Positions 34,829-45,448 of a stretch of 64,000 nucleotides of DNA are shown piece by piece (the stretch's first letter is position 1; each line of letters opens with the position of its first letter). The position numbers were made by a program, and so were the translations under genes. The notes under the pieces were generated by a model. That model did no database searches. It saw only the letters and a list, made by a program, of their open reading frames with translations, and had not been told where the DNA came from. The stretch comes from Eunapius fragilis (Eukaryota; Porifera; Demospongiae; Spongillida; Spongillidae). The stretch covers positions 6,939,060 through 7,003,059 of the forward strand of contig OY811971.1 in NCBI GenBank assembly GCA_963681505.1, in the 5' to 3' direction.

Positions 34829-36402
34829 GCCAGGACTCCAACATTGGTGTATGTGGATGTGTGTATGTGTATGTGTGTGTGCAGGGGTGCGGGGTGTGGG
34901 GAGGAATAAAAGTGCATGTATCAGGACCACCAAGGTTATGACATTGTCCTGGTCCCCAGACCCAACATCTCAGCTGGCTCTGAATGCATTACTAGAGAGG
35001 TGCAAAGAGGTCCTCACAAAGTTTGTGCATGAAGAGAGGCTGAGTGGGCAATGTCCCCTGCCTAGGTGAGAGGAGGGTAGAGGGGAGGGGAAGGAGGTAT
35101 GTTTAGGAGTGAGAGAAAGCATATTTATGAGGAGGAGGGAGTTGGGTAGTGTTTTGGCTTTTGCTAGTGATGGTCTCAGGTATCTCCTCTGACCAACAGA
35201 AGTAGAATGAATGAGGTGTCTCTTGTACTCAAATCAGTAAGTGTTCTAATCTCATCACTAAAGGATACACAGAAGAGCTCAGCTAAAGGTACAATTTGTG
35301 ATTACTTATGTATATGGTGCCCTCTGTAGTACCAAGTATTTTTGTGTTTGAGACATAACTCTGCATGTCTAATCAGGGCCATAGCCAGACCTTTGCAGGA
35401 GGTGGGGGGGATAATTAGATATGCATGACCTTATTCTTATATTGTATTGTTAAACAGTCAAATGGTATGTAATGGAAAGCACATGTACATTGAAATCATG
35501 GGTAACAAGTGTACATGAATTGTAGAAAATCACCGTAACCTTCATTAAGAGGTGGTGGTCGGGAGGGGGGGCATTCGACCTCATCGACCCTGCCCCCTGG
35601 CTACAGCATGTAAATAGTATCAGTAACCATTAATACATTAATAATTCCTGTCCGCAGAGGACAAGTCAATATGGAAGCAAGTGGTACTGCTCTACCCTGC
35701 CCTGGTCCAGTGTGTAACCTGTCATTCTATGGAGGTCAGAGCTGCCCTCAAGGAAATGCTGGGCCAGTTCTCTGAACTCATTAAACCTTAGGCCAATGGC
35801 ACACCACCCCACCTCCTGTTATCAGATCTTGGCACCTGGTCCCCAGTCCTTTGTGTGTTAGTGTGTACAAATTGTCTTCAGGCACATTGTAATGCTTATT
35901 TGTAGAGTGTATGTTTTGTGTATGTTGTCACCACATGACAGTATCCATCATCCCTGTCATGAAAGGTCACACTAGCTAGCACTGCATAGAGATATGTGGG
36001 GACCTTGACCTGTTGGGTTCCAGTGCTATGGTGATGTGTGAGAATGGTATATCTATGGTTACCACATGCACCCACGTTTGGATTTAAATTATGTATCAAA
36101 TCTGTTATATAAACTTTGGGGCACTTCGAGATCACATGATGTACAACGACCACAGCTAAAGACAGTCAATAAGTAATGAACTCACCCCTGAAGAGGTTCC
36201 ATCTCTGTAAGTTCTTATGGGAATACCATCAGAGCAAATAGAACAGCACAATGTGCATGCTGTTTATTTGTTTGCAATGAAGTCACTCTTTTTTTAATAA
36301 TGATAATGGTCTCTATTATATAGTGTGCACAAATATATCATTCTCTAAAGAAATTAATTAATGTTCCCCCCCCCCCCCCCCTCCCCCATATAGAACACTT
36401 AA

Positions 36403-37150
36403 CTAATCTTCAGTTGGTGCTGTGTAATGAGTATCACTTCTCTGGCATAGCCGAGTGGTTTCATTCACGGTCACTGCCCCTTCTTCCCTCAGTCGCTATC
36501 CCCTGTTGTACCGTAGAGCATTCCTGATCTTTAGCAGACTCCTTTTCCTTATGTGTCGTACCACACAAAGATGACAAATAAAGAACATAGATGTGGTGAA
36601 GCTCCAAAGTGGGGCACATATTGCAAATATGAAACCACTAGAGAAAAATTTTCCAGGTCTAGTGATATCAAGAACTGAAAGTGCAAATATTGGCATGGTA
36701 AGAAGTAGGAACATGATTGGGTACAAGAGAAGAGGTAACATCTCACACAACGCCTTCTTATGTTGTTTGTCAGATTCAGAAAGATCCAAATTCCTCCTTC
36801 GACATGCTCGATAACATAGGACCGTTCCCATGGTGAAGATTAGCCATGACGTCAACACCAGCACTCCAAATACAATGATGTACATTATGTATTCTATCAT
36901 GCATGCGTATTTCGATATAATGTGACGTTCACTAACCACACCTATAGGCAGTATCACGGCAGTCACCATCAGCGGTATAAGTAGTGAACTCGCCACGTAG
37001 AGAGGTTTCAATCTTTGTAGTTTCTTACGGAACACCGCCAAAGCAAACAAATGTATCACTATCCACACAGTGAACATTAGCTTCATCACCATTGAACCTA
37101 TAGGAGCAACGCTGATATCACGACCAAAAGATAGTCAATATTACAAATAA
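36403..37150 (-). pseudogene. Seven-helix receptor, copy G4, C-terminal part
   Basis: Reads from helix 3 (GSMVMKLMFTVWIVIHLFAL) through helix 7 (FIFAICAPLWSFTTSMFFIC) to THYTAPTED with TAG at 36403. A Gln codon has become TAG at about 36496 (RNALRYNRG*), truncating the tail. Upstream of 37150 the frame is lost where a 12.3-kb insertion begins; the N-terminal part lies at 49497-49728. Tail-to-tail with MON2 P4b, 612 bp between stops. Confidence 0.85.
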
Positions 37151-37288
37151 ATAGCGATACGGCGGCGGTGTCATAGCGGATTTTGTCCCCCCCAAAAAGT
37201 GTCCCCCCGGACACAATCCGCTAGCAGCGGATTCTGTCCGGGGAGACATGTTCTGCTAGCGGATTCTGTCCCTCCTCCGCAGAATGTG

Positions 37289-37316
37289 TCCCCCCCCCCC
37301 CCCCCCCCCCCCCCCC
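37289..37316. repeat. Poly-C tract at inner edge of left terminal repeat
   Basis: About 28 C. The mirror poly-G (49357-49378) sits at the inner edge of the right terminal repeat. Confidence 0.9.
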
Positions 37317-37317
37317 G

Positions 37318-37676
37318 CAACAATTAATCCATTGCATTTGATTAGCGAGCGTGTATAGGCATGCAGCTTCGTATGGTGAAATGGTCGCCAAACGCTCGGA
37401 TTCATATTAATTATATACAAGAAAAGATGGAAATGGTTCAATCAAACAATAAATCAATATCTCAGTCACACACACACAGGAAGAGTAGATATAGGCCAGT
37501 GGTAACAGATCCATATTGAGGCCAGGGGTAACAGATCCATATTGAGGCCAGGGGTAACAGAGCCATATAGTGACGCCATGCAGGGGTAACAGGGCCTGCA
37601 TGGGATAACAGAGCCATAGTGAGGCCAGGGGTAACATGCAGGGCTAGGGGTATCAGAGCCATAATGAGGCCAGGGG

Positions 37677-37707
<31 letters not shown>

Positions 37708-37880
37708 AACATTGCGTTTGATTAGCAAACTGAGTGTGTAGGCATGCAGCTTCGTATGGTGAATGGTCGCCAAACGCTCAGATACATATTAATTTTACAA
37801 AGAAAAGCTGGAAATGGTTCAATCCAACAATAAATCAGTATCTCAGTCACATACACAGGAGAGCAACACCATTTGTCCTC
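37318..37880. repeat. 170-bp direct repeat flanking a 26-bp-type tandem repeat
   Basis: 37318-37490 and 37707-37880 are about 90 percent alike (GGCATGCAGCTTCGTATGGT…AATGGTTCAATC). Between them are about seven imperfect units of GGCCAGGGGTAACAGANCCATA and another poly-C run (37681-37707). No coding potential. Confidence 0.8.
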
Positions 37881-37989
37881 ATGCAGTGTTGGGAAGTGTG
37901 AGAATACCAACACATTTGATAAGGAACCATTTGTGACAGGTGTCACATTGCATCAAGTCTCTGTAAGCGGTGTCAGGTATCAGTATCAG

Positions 37990-38990
37990 ACACGCACAAT
38001 AAACATAAATATCCTTAGGGATCGTTGTAGTGTTTGATTATACCAACCATTAGTTTGAAGATGGTATATGCTGTAGATTATCCTGTGTTCAGTTCCCGTT
38101 AATTGAAACAGTACTGCATTGACTCTGTTCACAAATTCACGTTCTTGATCTTATATGGTAACATTGGTGCAACCATGCCTGTAAGAAAGTTACATGTTAT
38201 GAAATGCTTATAGCCTTATATGTAAACTGAATTAATAAATCATTAACATTTGCCTGCATATAATCTTATACAGAAACTCAGCAACTGTTCTTGCAGTCTT
38301 GCCAGCTATAGGCTCGCCTCAGGCCACTTTAAAAAGTAATCAACTAAGGTGATGATTTAACAATTGCCTCGTTCAGTTTTTGGGAGAGGACCAATCAGGT
38401 CTATTCCAACCTAAATTGATACATGCATGCATTAACTTAAGGTAGTCTTGATTGCAACTAACTTGATGCCAAACACTAGGTTGTATAGGTGTATGGGATG
38501 CAGAGGGGCTATGGTTATCATAAACTTGGCACCATTGGTGCTTGGGCAAGCATCGCACGTCTAACGAACTATACATCTTTCATCTGCGTCTTCCAGAAGA
38601 ATCTCGATAAAACCTTAATTTTCTCTTGTTTTATCCCTTCCCAGGTGTCCACGTATATATAAAATGCGCTATTATGATTATTGGAGCAATCCTATAGCGT
38701 GCATGAGTCATGCAGTGTTAAAATCCTCGGACACTTTTCGGGCGCTTGGTTATTGACGTTGGTGATCTACCAACCGTTTACACGCGTGCATTGTATAATT
38801 TTAAAACAGCTTGCATACGTAAAGACCAAGACTAAATGCAAAAGCTGTAAATAGTTGGTTTCGATCATGAAGTATACTACTAATTCGATAACCGAGCCCC
38901 GATGCGTACGTTTATACAAGCATGGCAGTCATACTCACTTTCTTTGAACGAATAGCATGAATGAAGGATTCGTTCTATTTCTTCTACGCC
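37990..38990. other. Unrecognised, possible decayed transposon coding remnant
   Basis: On the minus strand near 38580-38290 there are protein-like words in several frames (LAQAPMVPSL, SGLRRAYSWQDCKNSC) but no open frame. I do not recognise the protein. The rest is AT-rich with nothing visible. Confidence 0.3.
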
Positions 38991-39008
38991 TCTAGGAACT
39001 TGAAGATA

Positions 39009-39297
39009 CAAGTAAATAAAAACATTCTCTAACGAGAGAGTTGTTGGTATATAGGATTGACCAATGGTGGTGTAAAAAGCATGGAAACAAGAGTGACAGA
39101 AATATTATTGGAAAATTGAAATAGGCCTATATTTAGCCCATTATTCAGGCATGTGTGTTGTATTGTGTGCTAAATATAGGCCTATTTCAATTTTCCAATA
39201 ATATTTCTGTCACTCTTGTTTCCATGCTTTTTACACCACCATTGGTCAATCCTATATACCAACAACTCTCTCGTTAGAGAATGTTTTTATTTACTTG
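39009..39297. repeat. 289-bp near-perfect hairpin, copy H_A
   Basis: Starts CAAGTAAATAAAAACATTCT and ends AGAATGTTTTTATTTACTTG. The two ~130-bp arms are almost exactly complementary around a ~30-bp loop. No reading frame. Related copies at 44237-44530 and 48580-48873, and an older one at 28107-28300. Confidence 0.92.
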
Positions 39298-39345
39298 TTT
39301 CATAAGTTTTTTTTCACCCTGTCATAGCAGTATCATAGTCAATAA

Positions 39346-39645
39346 TCAAATGTAGGAAGAGGATGGATGATCCCCTTTATCTCTTAATGCAAGAACAAAT
39401 AACTTTAATAGTACTGCTGGTGGTGGGGCAGGGCTGATGGTGCAGGCAGGAGCGCCAGTGGGGGCAGCGCTGGTGGTGTCGGCGGGAGTAGCTGCTGGTA
39501 GTGGTGTGGGCAGTGCTGCTGGTGGTGGTGGCAGAAGCGGGGCTTCTGGAGATGGTGGGGTGAAGGGGAGAGGAGTTGGAGGATAAATGTACTCTCCCTC
39601 CTCCGACCCCTCGTTGGTGAAAAACCCGCGAAGGTCGTCAGCCAT
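39346..39645 (-). CDS. Proline-rich acidic protein of element copy A
   Basis: 99 aa, starts MADDLRGFFTNEGSEEGEYI and continues into Pro/Ala-rich sequence (PPPPAALPTPLPAATPADTT). Homologue of the gene at 43539 in copy B, sharing the M-A-x-D-L-x-GFF-x-x-EGSEE start. It lacks the RG-rich C-terminus of copy B because the frame runs out into KLFVLALRDKG. Function unknown. Confidence 0.5.
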   Translation of the reverse strand: MADDLRGFFTNEGSEEGEYIYPPTPLPFTPPSPEAPLLPPPPAALPTPLPAATPADTTSAAPTGAPACTISPAPPPAVLLKLFVLALRDKGDHPSSSYI

Positions 39646-40599
39646 CTACATATACGTAATAGAGAGTATGATTAAATTCTTTATTTTTTAAAGCAAAGTG
39701 CAGAGCCTTTACACATCTACATAGAGTATTATTAAATTTTTACCTCTTTTTGCTAGCGGATGAGTGGCTTTTATACCTGCAAAGCCTTAACACGTGTGCA
39801 GACTGTGCTATAATTATATTAGTCCAATTCCATCATATTAATGACAGGGAGGGAAGGGGTGTATGCGTGTCAGTTGTGCTAAAATTCTATTGGTCAAATT
39901 TGATCCAGTAAAAATGGTCCCATCTAAACATGGAGGTGTAGCCTACATGCAGTTAAGTTGTATAGATGGGTAGTGTGGGAACTAAGGAAGTGAACTACAT
40001 GGCAGTACATGGCAGCATGTAGATCGATCGATAAGGATATGTTCTCAGGTGAGGTCCTATCTGTGGACAGGGTCTGCAGCTTTATAAGTGTGGGCAGAAG
40101 GTCTGTTTTTATTTCACTACATAAATGTGCGTGTGCTGCTAGAAGTACCTGATGGTGGCTTATCTTACTGCTGCACAGGCAGATCACTACCCCTAAGAAT
40201 AGCTTTTTCAAGACCACCATTATACTCCATTGGTGCATGAGATTTGGGTTTATACAAGGAGTAGCTATATGGGACAAGGATATAGTTGCAGCTATTTAGT
40301 TCTCAGCCCTCGCAACTGTAACTATATTCATACAGTTGCAACATTCATGGCTAGACAAGGAAGTCTTCAGATAAGGAAGCTTTATCAAATTAAAACAATA
40401 GACACTACTGTACACACAGTAGAGTCACCATGCATGCTTTACATGTGAAGTGAATGGTTTTGTGCAGATCTGTGCTGTACATTATCGGGCGGGCCCTACT
40501 ACCCACAGGTAATAGGGTGACAAGCCCAACCAAACGCGGTAGTAGGGCCGCCCGACTATGCTGTACAAATGTTGCATGCACAGCTTTTTAATGTTAATA

Positions 40600-41096
40600 C
40601 AACATGCCATAACATACCTTTGGGTGGTAGTGGTAGTTCTGTGAACCTGCGGTACCGCGTCCTCTCGGCAGCACATTTAGCCAATCAGACAGCGGGATCA
40701 TTTCAATACTGACTCCTTTCAGATGCTTTAATGGTAGCTGATATTTCTCCCTATTAGCAGCGCGATTTCCCTCGAGGTCCTCTTCATATCGCCGCCTTTA
40801 GTTTTAGCAGCACGGTTCTCCTCGAGGTTCTTCATATCGCCGCCTTTGAGCAGCACGGTTCTCCTTGGGGTCCTCTTCGTATCGCCACCTTTTAGCAGAT
40901 CGCTTAGATTCAATATCGGCCTTGTAGCTGTCGCGTACAGAGGCCTTCTTCATTTCGGGATCGGCCTTGTAGCTGTCGCGTACAGAGGCCTTCTTTTTTT
41001 GGGATTGGCCTTGTAGAGCGCTCGGGCTTTAGCTTTGTTCTCGTATTGCTTTGGAGGTATTCCGCTCGTTGCTTAGATCTCTTTTGCATTTTTAGA
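40600..41096 (-). pseudogene. Charged-repeat protein gene, copy A (decayed)
   Basis: Minus-strand frames show KRSKQRAEYLQ, then about five partial ENRAAK-type repeats in shifting frames (frame breaks near 40800-40860 and 40990), and the C-terminal region near 40700. A duplicated segment (CTTGTAGCTGTCGCGTACAG at 40920 and 40970) is present. No full-length frame. Confidence 0.75.
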
Positions 41097-41134
41097 AAAA
41101 GAACTTCACTATTAGCCAACGTAACAACTAATAT

Positions 41135-41165
41135 CTGAACCTGCGGCAGCAGGTTCAATATAGGA
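41135..41165. repeat. 31-bp dyad motif at the A/B junction
   Basis: CTGAACCTGC GGCA GCAGGTTC followed by AATATAGGA: 8-bp arms GAACCTGC/GCAGGTTC around GGCA. The identical 31 bp occur at 44965-44995 (B/C junction) and, inverted, at 48874-48904 (right edge of C, directly abutting the hairpin). Three occurrences, all at element borders. Confidence 0.92.
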
Positions 41166-41552
41166 TTGATTGAGGGTTGATGAATGTCATTAATAAAACT
41201 TCACTAGCGTCTGGAGGGACAACGGAGAAACGGATCGCTTATCTCTTTATTGCGATAGAATGAGGGTACAACGACCTACAGTTCTACGTTGGTACCGTGT
41301 CATAAAACGGTGTGGTTATAGAGAAACAAACAATTTCCTGTTTCTCGTGCCCAGTCCTAAAATAATTCTTCATCGTCGTCGTCGTCGTCTTCTTAGGAAG
41401 GTATAACTCGAGCTAGGAACGGTTTAGAAGGACGGGAATAGTACCAATCGCTTCGAAATTTACCGGCACGTTATCCATACATGTCATATAGACACATATC
41501 AACTTCTATTTAATAATGTATGTAATAGATATTTATTAATAATTTTAGGCAG

Positions 41553-41560
41553 TATAAATA
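41553..41560 (+). promoter_or_regulatory. TATA box of charged-repeat gene, copy B
   Basis: TATAAATA, 84 bp upstream of the ATG at 41644, inside the ~430-bp arm. The right arm (44536-44963) carries the same box pointing the other way. Copy C equivalent at 45383-45390. Confidence 0.55.
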
Positions 41561-41643
41561 CTCTAACCTGCACAAAAAAAATTTGGTGTTCCTATTATCG
41601 CAGTTTAGTTGTTACTTTGGCTAGTGAAGTTGTTTTTCTAAAA

Positions 41644-42528
41644 ATGCCTTCGCGTAATCAAAAGAAGAGATCTAAGCAACGAGCGGAATACCTCCAAAAG
41701 CAAGACGAGAACAAAGCTAAAGCCCGAGCGCTCTACAAGGCCGATCCCGAAAAGAAGAAGGCCTCTGTACGCGACAGCTACAACGCAGATATTGAATCTA
41801 AGCGATCTGCTAAAAGGCGGCGATATAAAGAGGACCTTGAGGAGAACCGTGCTGCTAAAAGGCGGCTATATGAAGAGGACCTCGAGGAGAACCGTGCTGC
41901 TAAAAGGCGGCGATATGAAGAGGACCTCGAGGGGAACCGCGCTGCTAACAGGCGGCGATATGAAGAGGACCTCGAGGGGAACCGCGCTGCTAACAGGCGG
42001 CGATATGAAGAGGACCTCGAGGAGAACCGTGCTGCTAAAAGGCGGCGATATGAAGAGGACCTCGAGGAGAATCGTGCTGCTAAAAGGCGGCGATATGAAG
42101 AGGACCTCGAGGAGAACCGTGCTGCTAAAAGGCGGCGATATGAAGAGGACCTCGAGGAGAATCGTGCTGCTAAAAGGCGGCGATATGAAGAGGACCTCGA
42201 GGAGAACCGTGCTGCTAAAAGGCGGCGATATGAAGAGGACCTCGAGGAGAACCGTGCTGCTAAAAGGCGGCGATGTGAAGAGGACCTCGAGGAGAACCAT
42301 GCTGCTAAAAGGCGGCGATATGAAGAGGACCTCGAGGGGAACCGCGCTGCTAACAGGCAGAAATACGAGGACAATTCAGCTGCCATTAAAGCATCTAAAA
42401 GGAGTCGGTATTGGAATGACCCCGCTGTCCGATTGGCTAAAAGTGCTTCCGAGAGGACGCGCGCGGTACCGCAGGGGTCACAGCACTACCACTACCACCC
42501 AAAGGTATGTTATGGCATGTTGTATTAA
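41644..42528 (+). CDS. Charged 15-residue-repeat protein, copy B
   Basis: 294 aa from the ATG at 41644 (context AAAATGCC); the open frame reaches back to a TTG at 41617, which I do not use. The N-terminus is basic (MPSRNQKKRSKQRAEYLQKQ). It is followed by 12 tandem copies of a 15-residue unit, consensus RRRYEEDLEENRAAK (45-bp DNA unit, about 41813-42352), then a degenerate unit (RQKYEDNSAAIKASK) and a C-terminal region (YWNDPAVRLAKSASE…HYHYHPK). Alternating basic and acidic residues predict a long charged helix or coiled coil. The AAAG|GTATGT at about 42506 could be a splice donor, making the last residues intronic. Similar repeat proteins are common in transposon-rich sponge gene sets (recollection). 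Function unknown. Confidence 0.65.
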   Translation: MPSRNQKKRSKQRAEYLQKQDENKAKARALYKADPEKKKASVRDSYNADIESKRSAKRRRYKEDLEENRAAKRRLYEEDLEENRAAKRRRYEEDLEGNRAANRRRYEEDLEGNRAANRRRYEEDLEENRAAKRRRYEEDLEENRAAKRRRYEEDLEENRAAKRRRYEEDLEENRAAKRRRYEEDLEENRAAKRRRYEEDLEENRAAKRRRCEEDLEENHAAKRRRYEEDLEGNRAANRQKYEDNSAAIKASKRSRYWNDPAVRLAKSASERTRAVPQGSQHYHYHPKVCYGMLY

Positions 42529-42565
42529 CATTAAAAAGCTGTGCATGCAATATTTGTAGAGCATA

Positions 42566-42634
42566 GTCGGGCGGTGTTTGGTCGAGCTTGTCACCCTTCT
42601 ACCTGACCAAACGCGGTAGTAGGGCCCGCCCGAC
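42566..42634. repeat. 69-bp foldback, copy B
   Basis: GTCGGGCGG…TTTGGTC at the left and GACCAAA…CCGCCCGAC at the right. Same at 46551-46619 (copy C) and 40484-40555 (copy A, inverted). Located just downstream of the charged-repeat gene, so it could act as an RNA structure in its 3' end, or be a tiny MITE. Confidence 0.8.
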
Positions 42635-42887
42635 GATGTACAGCACGGATCTGCACAAAACCATTCACTTCACATGTAAAGCATGCATGATGACTCAACT
42701 GTGTGTACAGTAATAGTGTCTATTGTTTTACTAATCTGATGTATAAAAAGGCTTCCTTATTTGAAGGCTTCCTTATCTGTCTAGCCATGTACATGTGTTG
42801 CAACAGTATGAATATAATTGCAGTTGCAAGGGCTGAGAACTATAGGTGAAATGACAATAACTGCAACCATATCCTGCTCCCATATAG

Positions 42888-43134
42888 CTACTCCTTGTAT
42901 GAACCCAAATCTCATGCACTAATGGAGTATAATGGTGGTCTTGAAAAAGCTATTCTTAGGGACAGTGAGCTTCTAAGTGAAGTAAATGATGCCTTTTGTA
43001 AGTCTCATCCATTGCTAGCTCAAAAGGTTGTTACTAGATCTGCCACCATAAGGTACTTCTACTCTCACATTTATGTAAAATCAGACATTCTGCCCACACT
43101 CATAATGCTGCAGACCTTGTCCACACTCACCTGA
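42888..43134 (+). CDS. Middle reading frame of the element, copy B
   Basis: Frame preceded by a plausible acceptor (CTGCTCCCATATAG). Reads LYEPKSHALMEYNGGLEKAI, then SELLSEVNDAFCKSHPLLAQK and IYVKSDILPTLIMLQTLST before TGA. Copy C is identical except for one residue (M to T) and copy A keeps the same words, so the frame has been conserved at the protein level. It has no good ATG near its start and may be a second exon of the charged-repeat gene, although the phases did not match the obvious donor. Product unrecognised. Confidence 0.4.
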
Positions 43135-43279
43135 AAACATATCCTTATCAATCTACATGGTGCCATGTTATCCCAGATCTACATGCAGTCATGTAGTTCA
43201 CTTCCTGGGTTCCCACACTATCCAACTTTACTTCATGTAGGCTACACCTCCATGTTTAGATTGGAGCATTTTCAAATTT

Positions 43280-43382
43280 GACCAATAAAATTATAGCACA
43301 TGCATGCCGTTAATATGATGGAATTGGACCAATAGAATTATAGCACAGTCTGCACACGTGTTAAGACTTTGCAGGTATAAAA
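43280..43382 (+). promoter_or_regulatory. CCAAT and TATA boxes of the proline-rich gene, copy B
   Basis: Two CCAAT boxes (GACCAATAAAATTA at about 43280; GACCAATAGAATTA at about 43328) and TATAAAA at 43376-43382. A leader exon ending AAAGAG|GTAAGA (about 43430) and an acceptor ACATGTAG just before the ATG at 43539 complete a normal promoter and leader intron. Identical in copy C (TATA at 47358). Confidence 0.65.
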
Positions 43383-43538
43383 GTCAGTCATGCACCCGCT
43401 GAATTATAGTGCACTTTGAAAAAAGAGGTAAGAATTTAATAATATACTCTATGTGGATTCACGTGTAAACTTGCTTGAAAAAAGAATTAGGTAAAAAAAT
43501 TTTAAATCATACTCTCTGTCTCTGTCACGTACATGTAG

Positions 43539-43979
43539 ATGGCAGCTGAAGACCTAACTGGTTTTTTTTATCAAGAGGGGTCGGAGGAGGAAGAGGATGA
43601 CATACATCCTCCGACTCCTCCCCTTCACCCCGCCACCTTCAGAAGCCCCGCCACTCCTACCACCACCACCAGCAGCGCTACCCCTGCCGGCACACCAGCG
43701 CTGCTCCCGCCGGCACCACCAGCGCTGCCCCCACCGGCACCAGCAGCACTGCCCCCGCCGGCACCACCAGCGCTACCCCCGCCGGCACCACCAGCGCTGC
43801 CCCCGCTACCACCGCCGCCTGTGCTCCCTCCCTGGCCTGCATGGCCACTGCCACCCTGGCAGAACGCAGCATGGCGGGGAGGCCGAGGAGGAGGACGTCC
43901 CCGCAGGAGACGAGGGCGCGGGCGAGGACAACTAATAATTAATACTACAAATTCATATAATTATTATTATTATTATTAA
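43539..43979 (+). CDS. Proline-rich, RG-rich protein of element copy B
   Basis: 146 aa. Acidic N-terminus (MAAEDLTGFFYQEGSEEEED), Thr/Ser linker, then 8-residue repeats of PPAPPALP type encoded by 24-bp tandem units (about 43690-43805), a Trp-rich PWPAWPLPPWQ segment, and a basic RGGRGGGRPRRRRGRGRGQ segment resembling RNA- or DNA-binding RGG boxes. The last residues (…NSYNYYYYY) come from the ATT microsatellite tail of an inverted RT fragment. Has its own promoter and leader intron. Nucleic-acid binding is inferred from the RG segment only. Confidence 0.6.
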   Translation: MAAEDLTGFFYQEGSEEEEDDIHPPTPPLHPATFRSPATPTTTTSSATPAGTPALLPPAPPALPPPAPAALPPPAPPALPPPAPPALPPLPPPPVLPPWPAWPLPPWQNAAWRGGRGGGRPRRRRGRGRGQLIINTTNSYNYYYYY

Positions 43980-44222
43980 AGTTATTTATTGAAAATGATA
44001 CTACATATATATACAATATTTACAGTTTTAAGCTACGCAATTTTACTAAACAAAAAACAATACACTGGAACGGAGAAGGTGAGGAGACTAACATCCAGTT
44101 GCCATTGAACGGGACAGCAGAGCTCTGGCATTCGCTCTAACTAGGACCAGGTTTAACCTGCCATAGAGAGCCGAAGTGACCTGGGACTTGCAACAATTTG
44201 ATCTAATTGCCTACGGTGAAAA
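43965..44222 (-). pseudogene. 3' end of an RT-family retroelement, in copy B
   Basis: On the minus strand: LSMAGLNLVLVRANARALLSRSMATGC followed by a stop, a 3' untranslated region with AATAAA, and a (TAA)n tail at about 43980-43965. The same C-terminus ends the RT pseudogene at 17.8 kb. It is 5'-truncated near 44222. Also present in copy C (about 48310-48565), so it was inserted before B and C separated. Confidence 0.75.
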
Positions 44223-44236
44223 AAAAACCTATGAAA

Positions 44237-44530
44237 CAAGTAAATAAAAACATTCTCTAACGAGAGAGTTGTTGGTATATAGGATTGACCAATGGTGGTG
44301 TAAAAAGCACGGAAACAAGAGTGACAGAAATTTTACTCGAAAATTGAAATTGGCCTATATTTAGCACGCTCACAAAATAACAGCGCATGCCTGAGTAATG
44401 TGCTAAATATAGGCCAATTTCAATTTTCGAGTAAAATTTCTGTCACTCTTGTTTCCGTGCTTTTTACACCACCATTGGTCAATCCTATATACCAACAACT
44501 CTCTCGTTAGAGAATGTTTTTATTTACTTG
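44237..44530. repeat. 294-bp near-perfect hairpin, copy H_B
   Basis: Same ends as H_A. Arms of about 135 bp (…TTTTACTCGAAAATTGAAATTGGCC / GGCCAATTTCAATTTTCGAGTAAAA…). H_B and H_C appear identical; H_A differs at a few paired positions with the partner base changed too (for example CATGGAAAC/GTTTCCATG versus CACGGAAAC/GTTTCCGTG). Confidence 0.92.
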
Positions 44531-44535
44531 TATTA

Positions 44536-45410
44536 AACTGGAACACCAAATAAATTTAGTGCAGGTTAGAGTATTTATAACTGCCTAAAATTATTAATAA
44601 ATAGAACTTGATATATGTATGTCTATATGACATGTAAGGATAACGTGCCGGTAAATTTCGAAGCGATTGGTACTATTTCCGTCCTCCAAAACCGTTCCTA
44701 GCTCGAGTTATACCTTCCTAAGAAGAAGAAGACGACGACGACGACGACGACGACGATGGAGAATTATTTTAGGACTGGGCACGAGAAACAGGAAATTGTT
44801 TGTTTCTCTATAACCACACCGTTTTATGACACGGAACAAACGTAGAACTGTAGATCGTTGTGCTCTCATTCCATCGCGATAAAGAGATAAGCGATCCGTT
44901 TCTCCGTTGTCCCTCCAGACGCTAGTGAAGTTTTATTAATGACATTCATCAACCCTCAATCAATCTGAACCTGCGGCAGCAGGTTCAATATAGGATTGAT
45001 TGAGGGTTGATGAATGTCATTAATAAAACTTCACTAGCGTCTGGAGGGACAACGGAGAAACGGATCGCTTATCTCTTTATCGCGATAGAATGAGGGTACA
45101 ACGACCTACAGTTCTACGTTGGTACCGTGTCATAAAACGGTGTGGTTATAGAGAAACAAACAATTTCCTGTTTCTCGTGCCCAGTCCTAAAATAATTCTT
45201 CATCGTCGTCGTCGTCGTCTTCTTAGGAAGGTATAACTCGAGCTAGGAACGGTTTAGAAGGACGGGAATAGTACCAATCGCTTCGAAATTTACCGGCACG
45301 TTATCCATACATGTCATATAGACACATATCAAGTTCTATTTAATAATGTATGTAATAGATATTTATTAATAATTTTAGGCAGTATAAATACTCTAACCTG
45401 TATCGCAGTT
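44536..45410. repeat. Large palindrome formed by the right arm of B and left arm of C
   Basis: The ~430 bp before 44963 are the near-perfect reverse complement of the ~420 bp after 44995, with the 31-bp dyad motif at the centre. Each arm contains a CGT/ACG trinucleotide run (44725-44757; 45205-45220) and a TATAAATA box. Confidence 0.9.
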
Positions 45411-45448
45411 TAGTTGTTACTTTGGCTAGTGAAGTTGTTTTTCTAAAA

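Larger units (their letters stand above)
39302..41134 (-). mobile_element. Charged-repeat element, copy A (inverted, degenerate)
   Basis: Carries the same parts as copies B and C in reverse: proline-rich gene (39346-39645), middle-frame remnant (about 39960-40260, …DLLPTLIKLQTLST), small foldback (40484-40555) and a short decayed version of the charged-repeat gene (about 40600-41096). It lacks the ~430-bp arm; the charged-repeat gene's 5' side abuts the 31-bp dyad motif directly. Clearly older than B and C. Confidence 0.8.
41160..44995 (+). mobile_element. Charged-repeat element, copy B
   Basis: About 3.8 kb. Parts in order: ~430-bp left arm with promoter (41160-41592), charged-repeat gene (41644-42528), 69-bp foldback (42566-42634), middle frame (42888-43134), CCAAT/TATA promoter (43280-43382), proline-rich/RG gene (43539-43979), an inverted RT 3'-end fragment (about 43965-44222), 294-bp hairpin (44237-44530), and a ~430-bp right arm that is the reverse complement of the left arm (about 44536-44963). 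No transposase, integrase or helicase is visible, so if mobile it is non-autonomous. Confidence 0.75.

Noticed and set aside
36593..36814. Plus-strand frame inside receptor G4
   Set aside because: Antisense shadow of the receptor frame; not conserved in the other copies.
43678..43872. Ala/Val-rich minus-strand frame opposite the proline-rich gene
   Set aside because: Mirror of GC-rich proline codons; the + strand frame has promoter, leader intron and conserved start.
41160..44995. DIRS-type retroelement (inverted arms plus RT fragment)
   Set aside because: The RT pieces are separate 5'-truncated insertions with A-rich or TAA tails, not genes of the element, and no tyrosine recombinase is visible.
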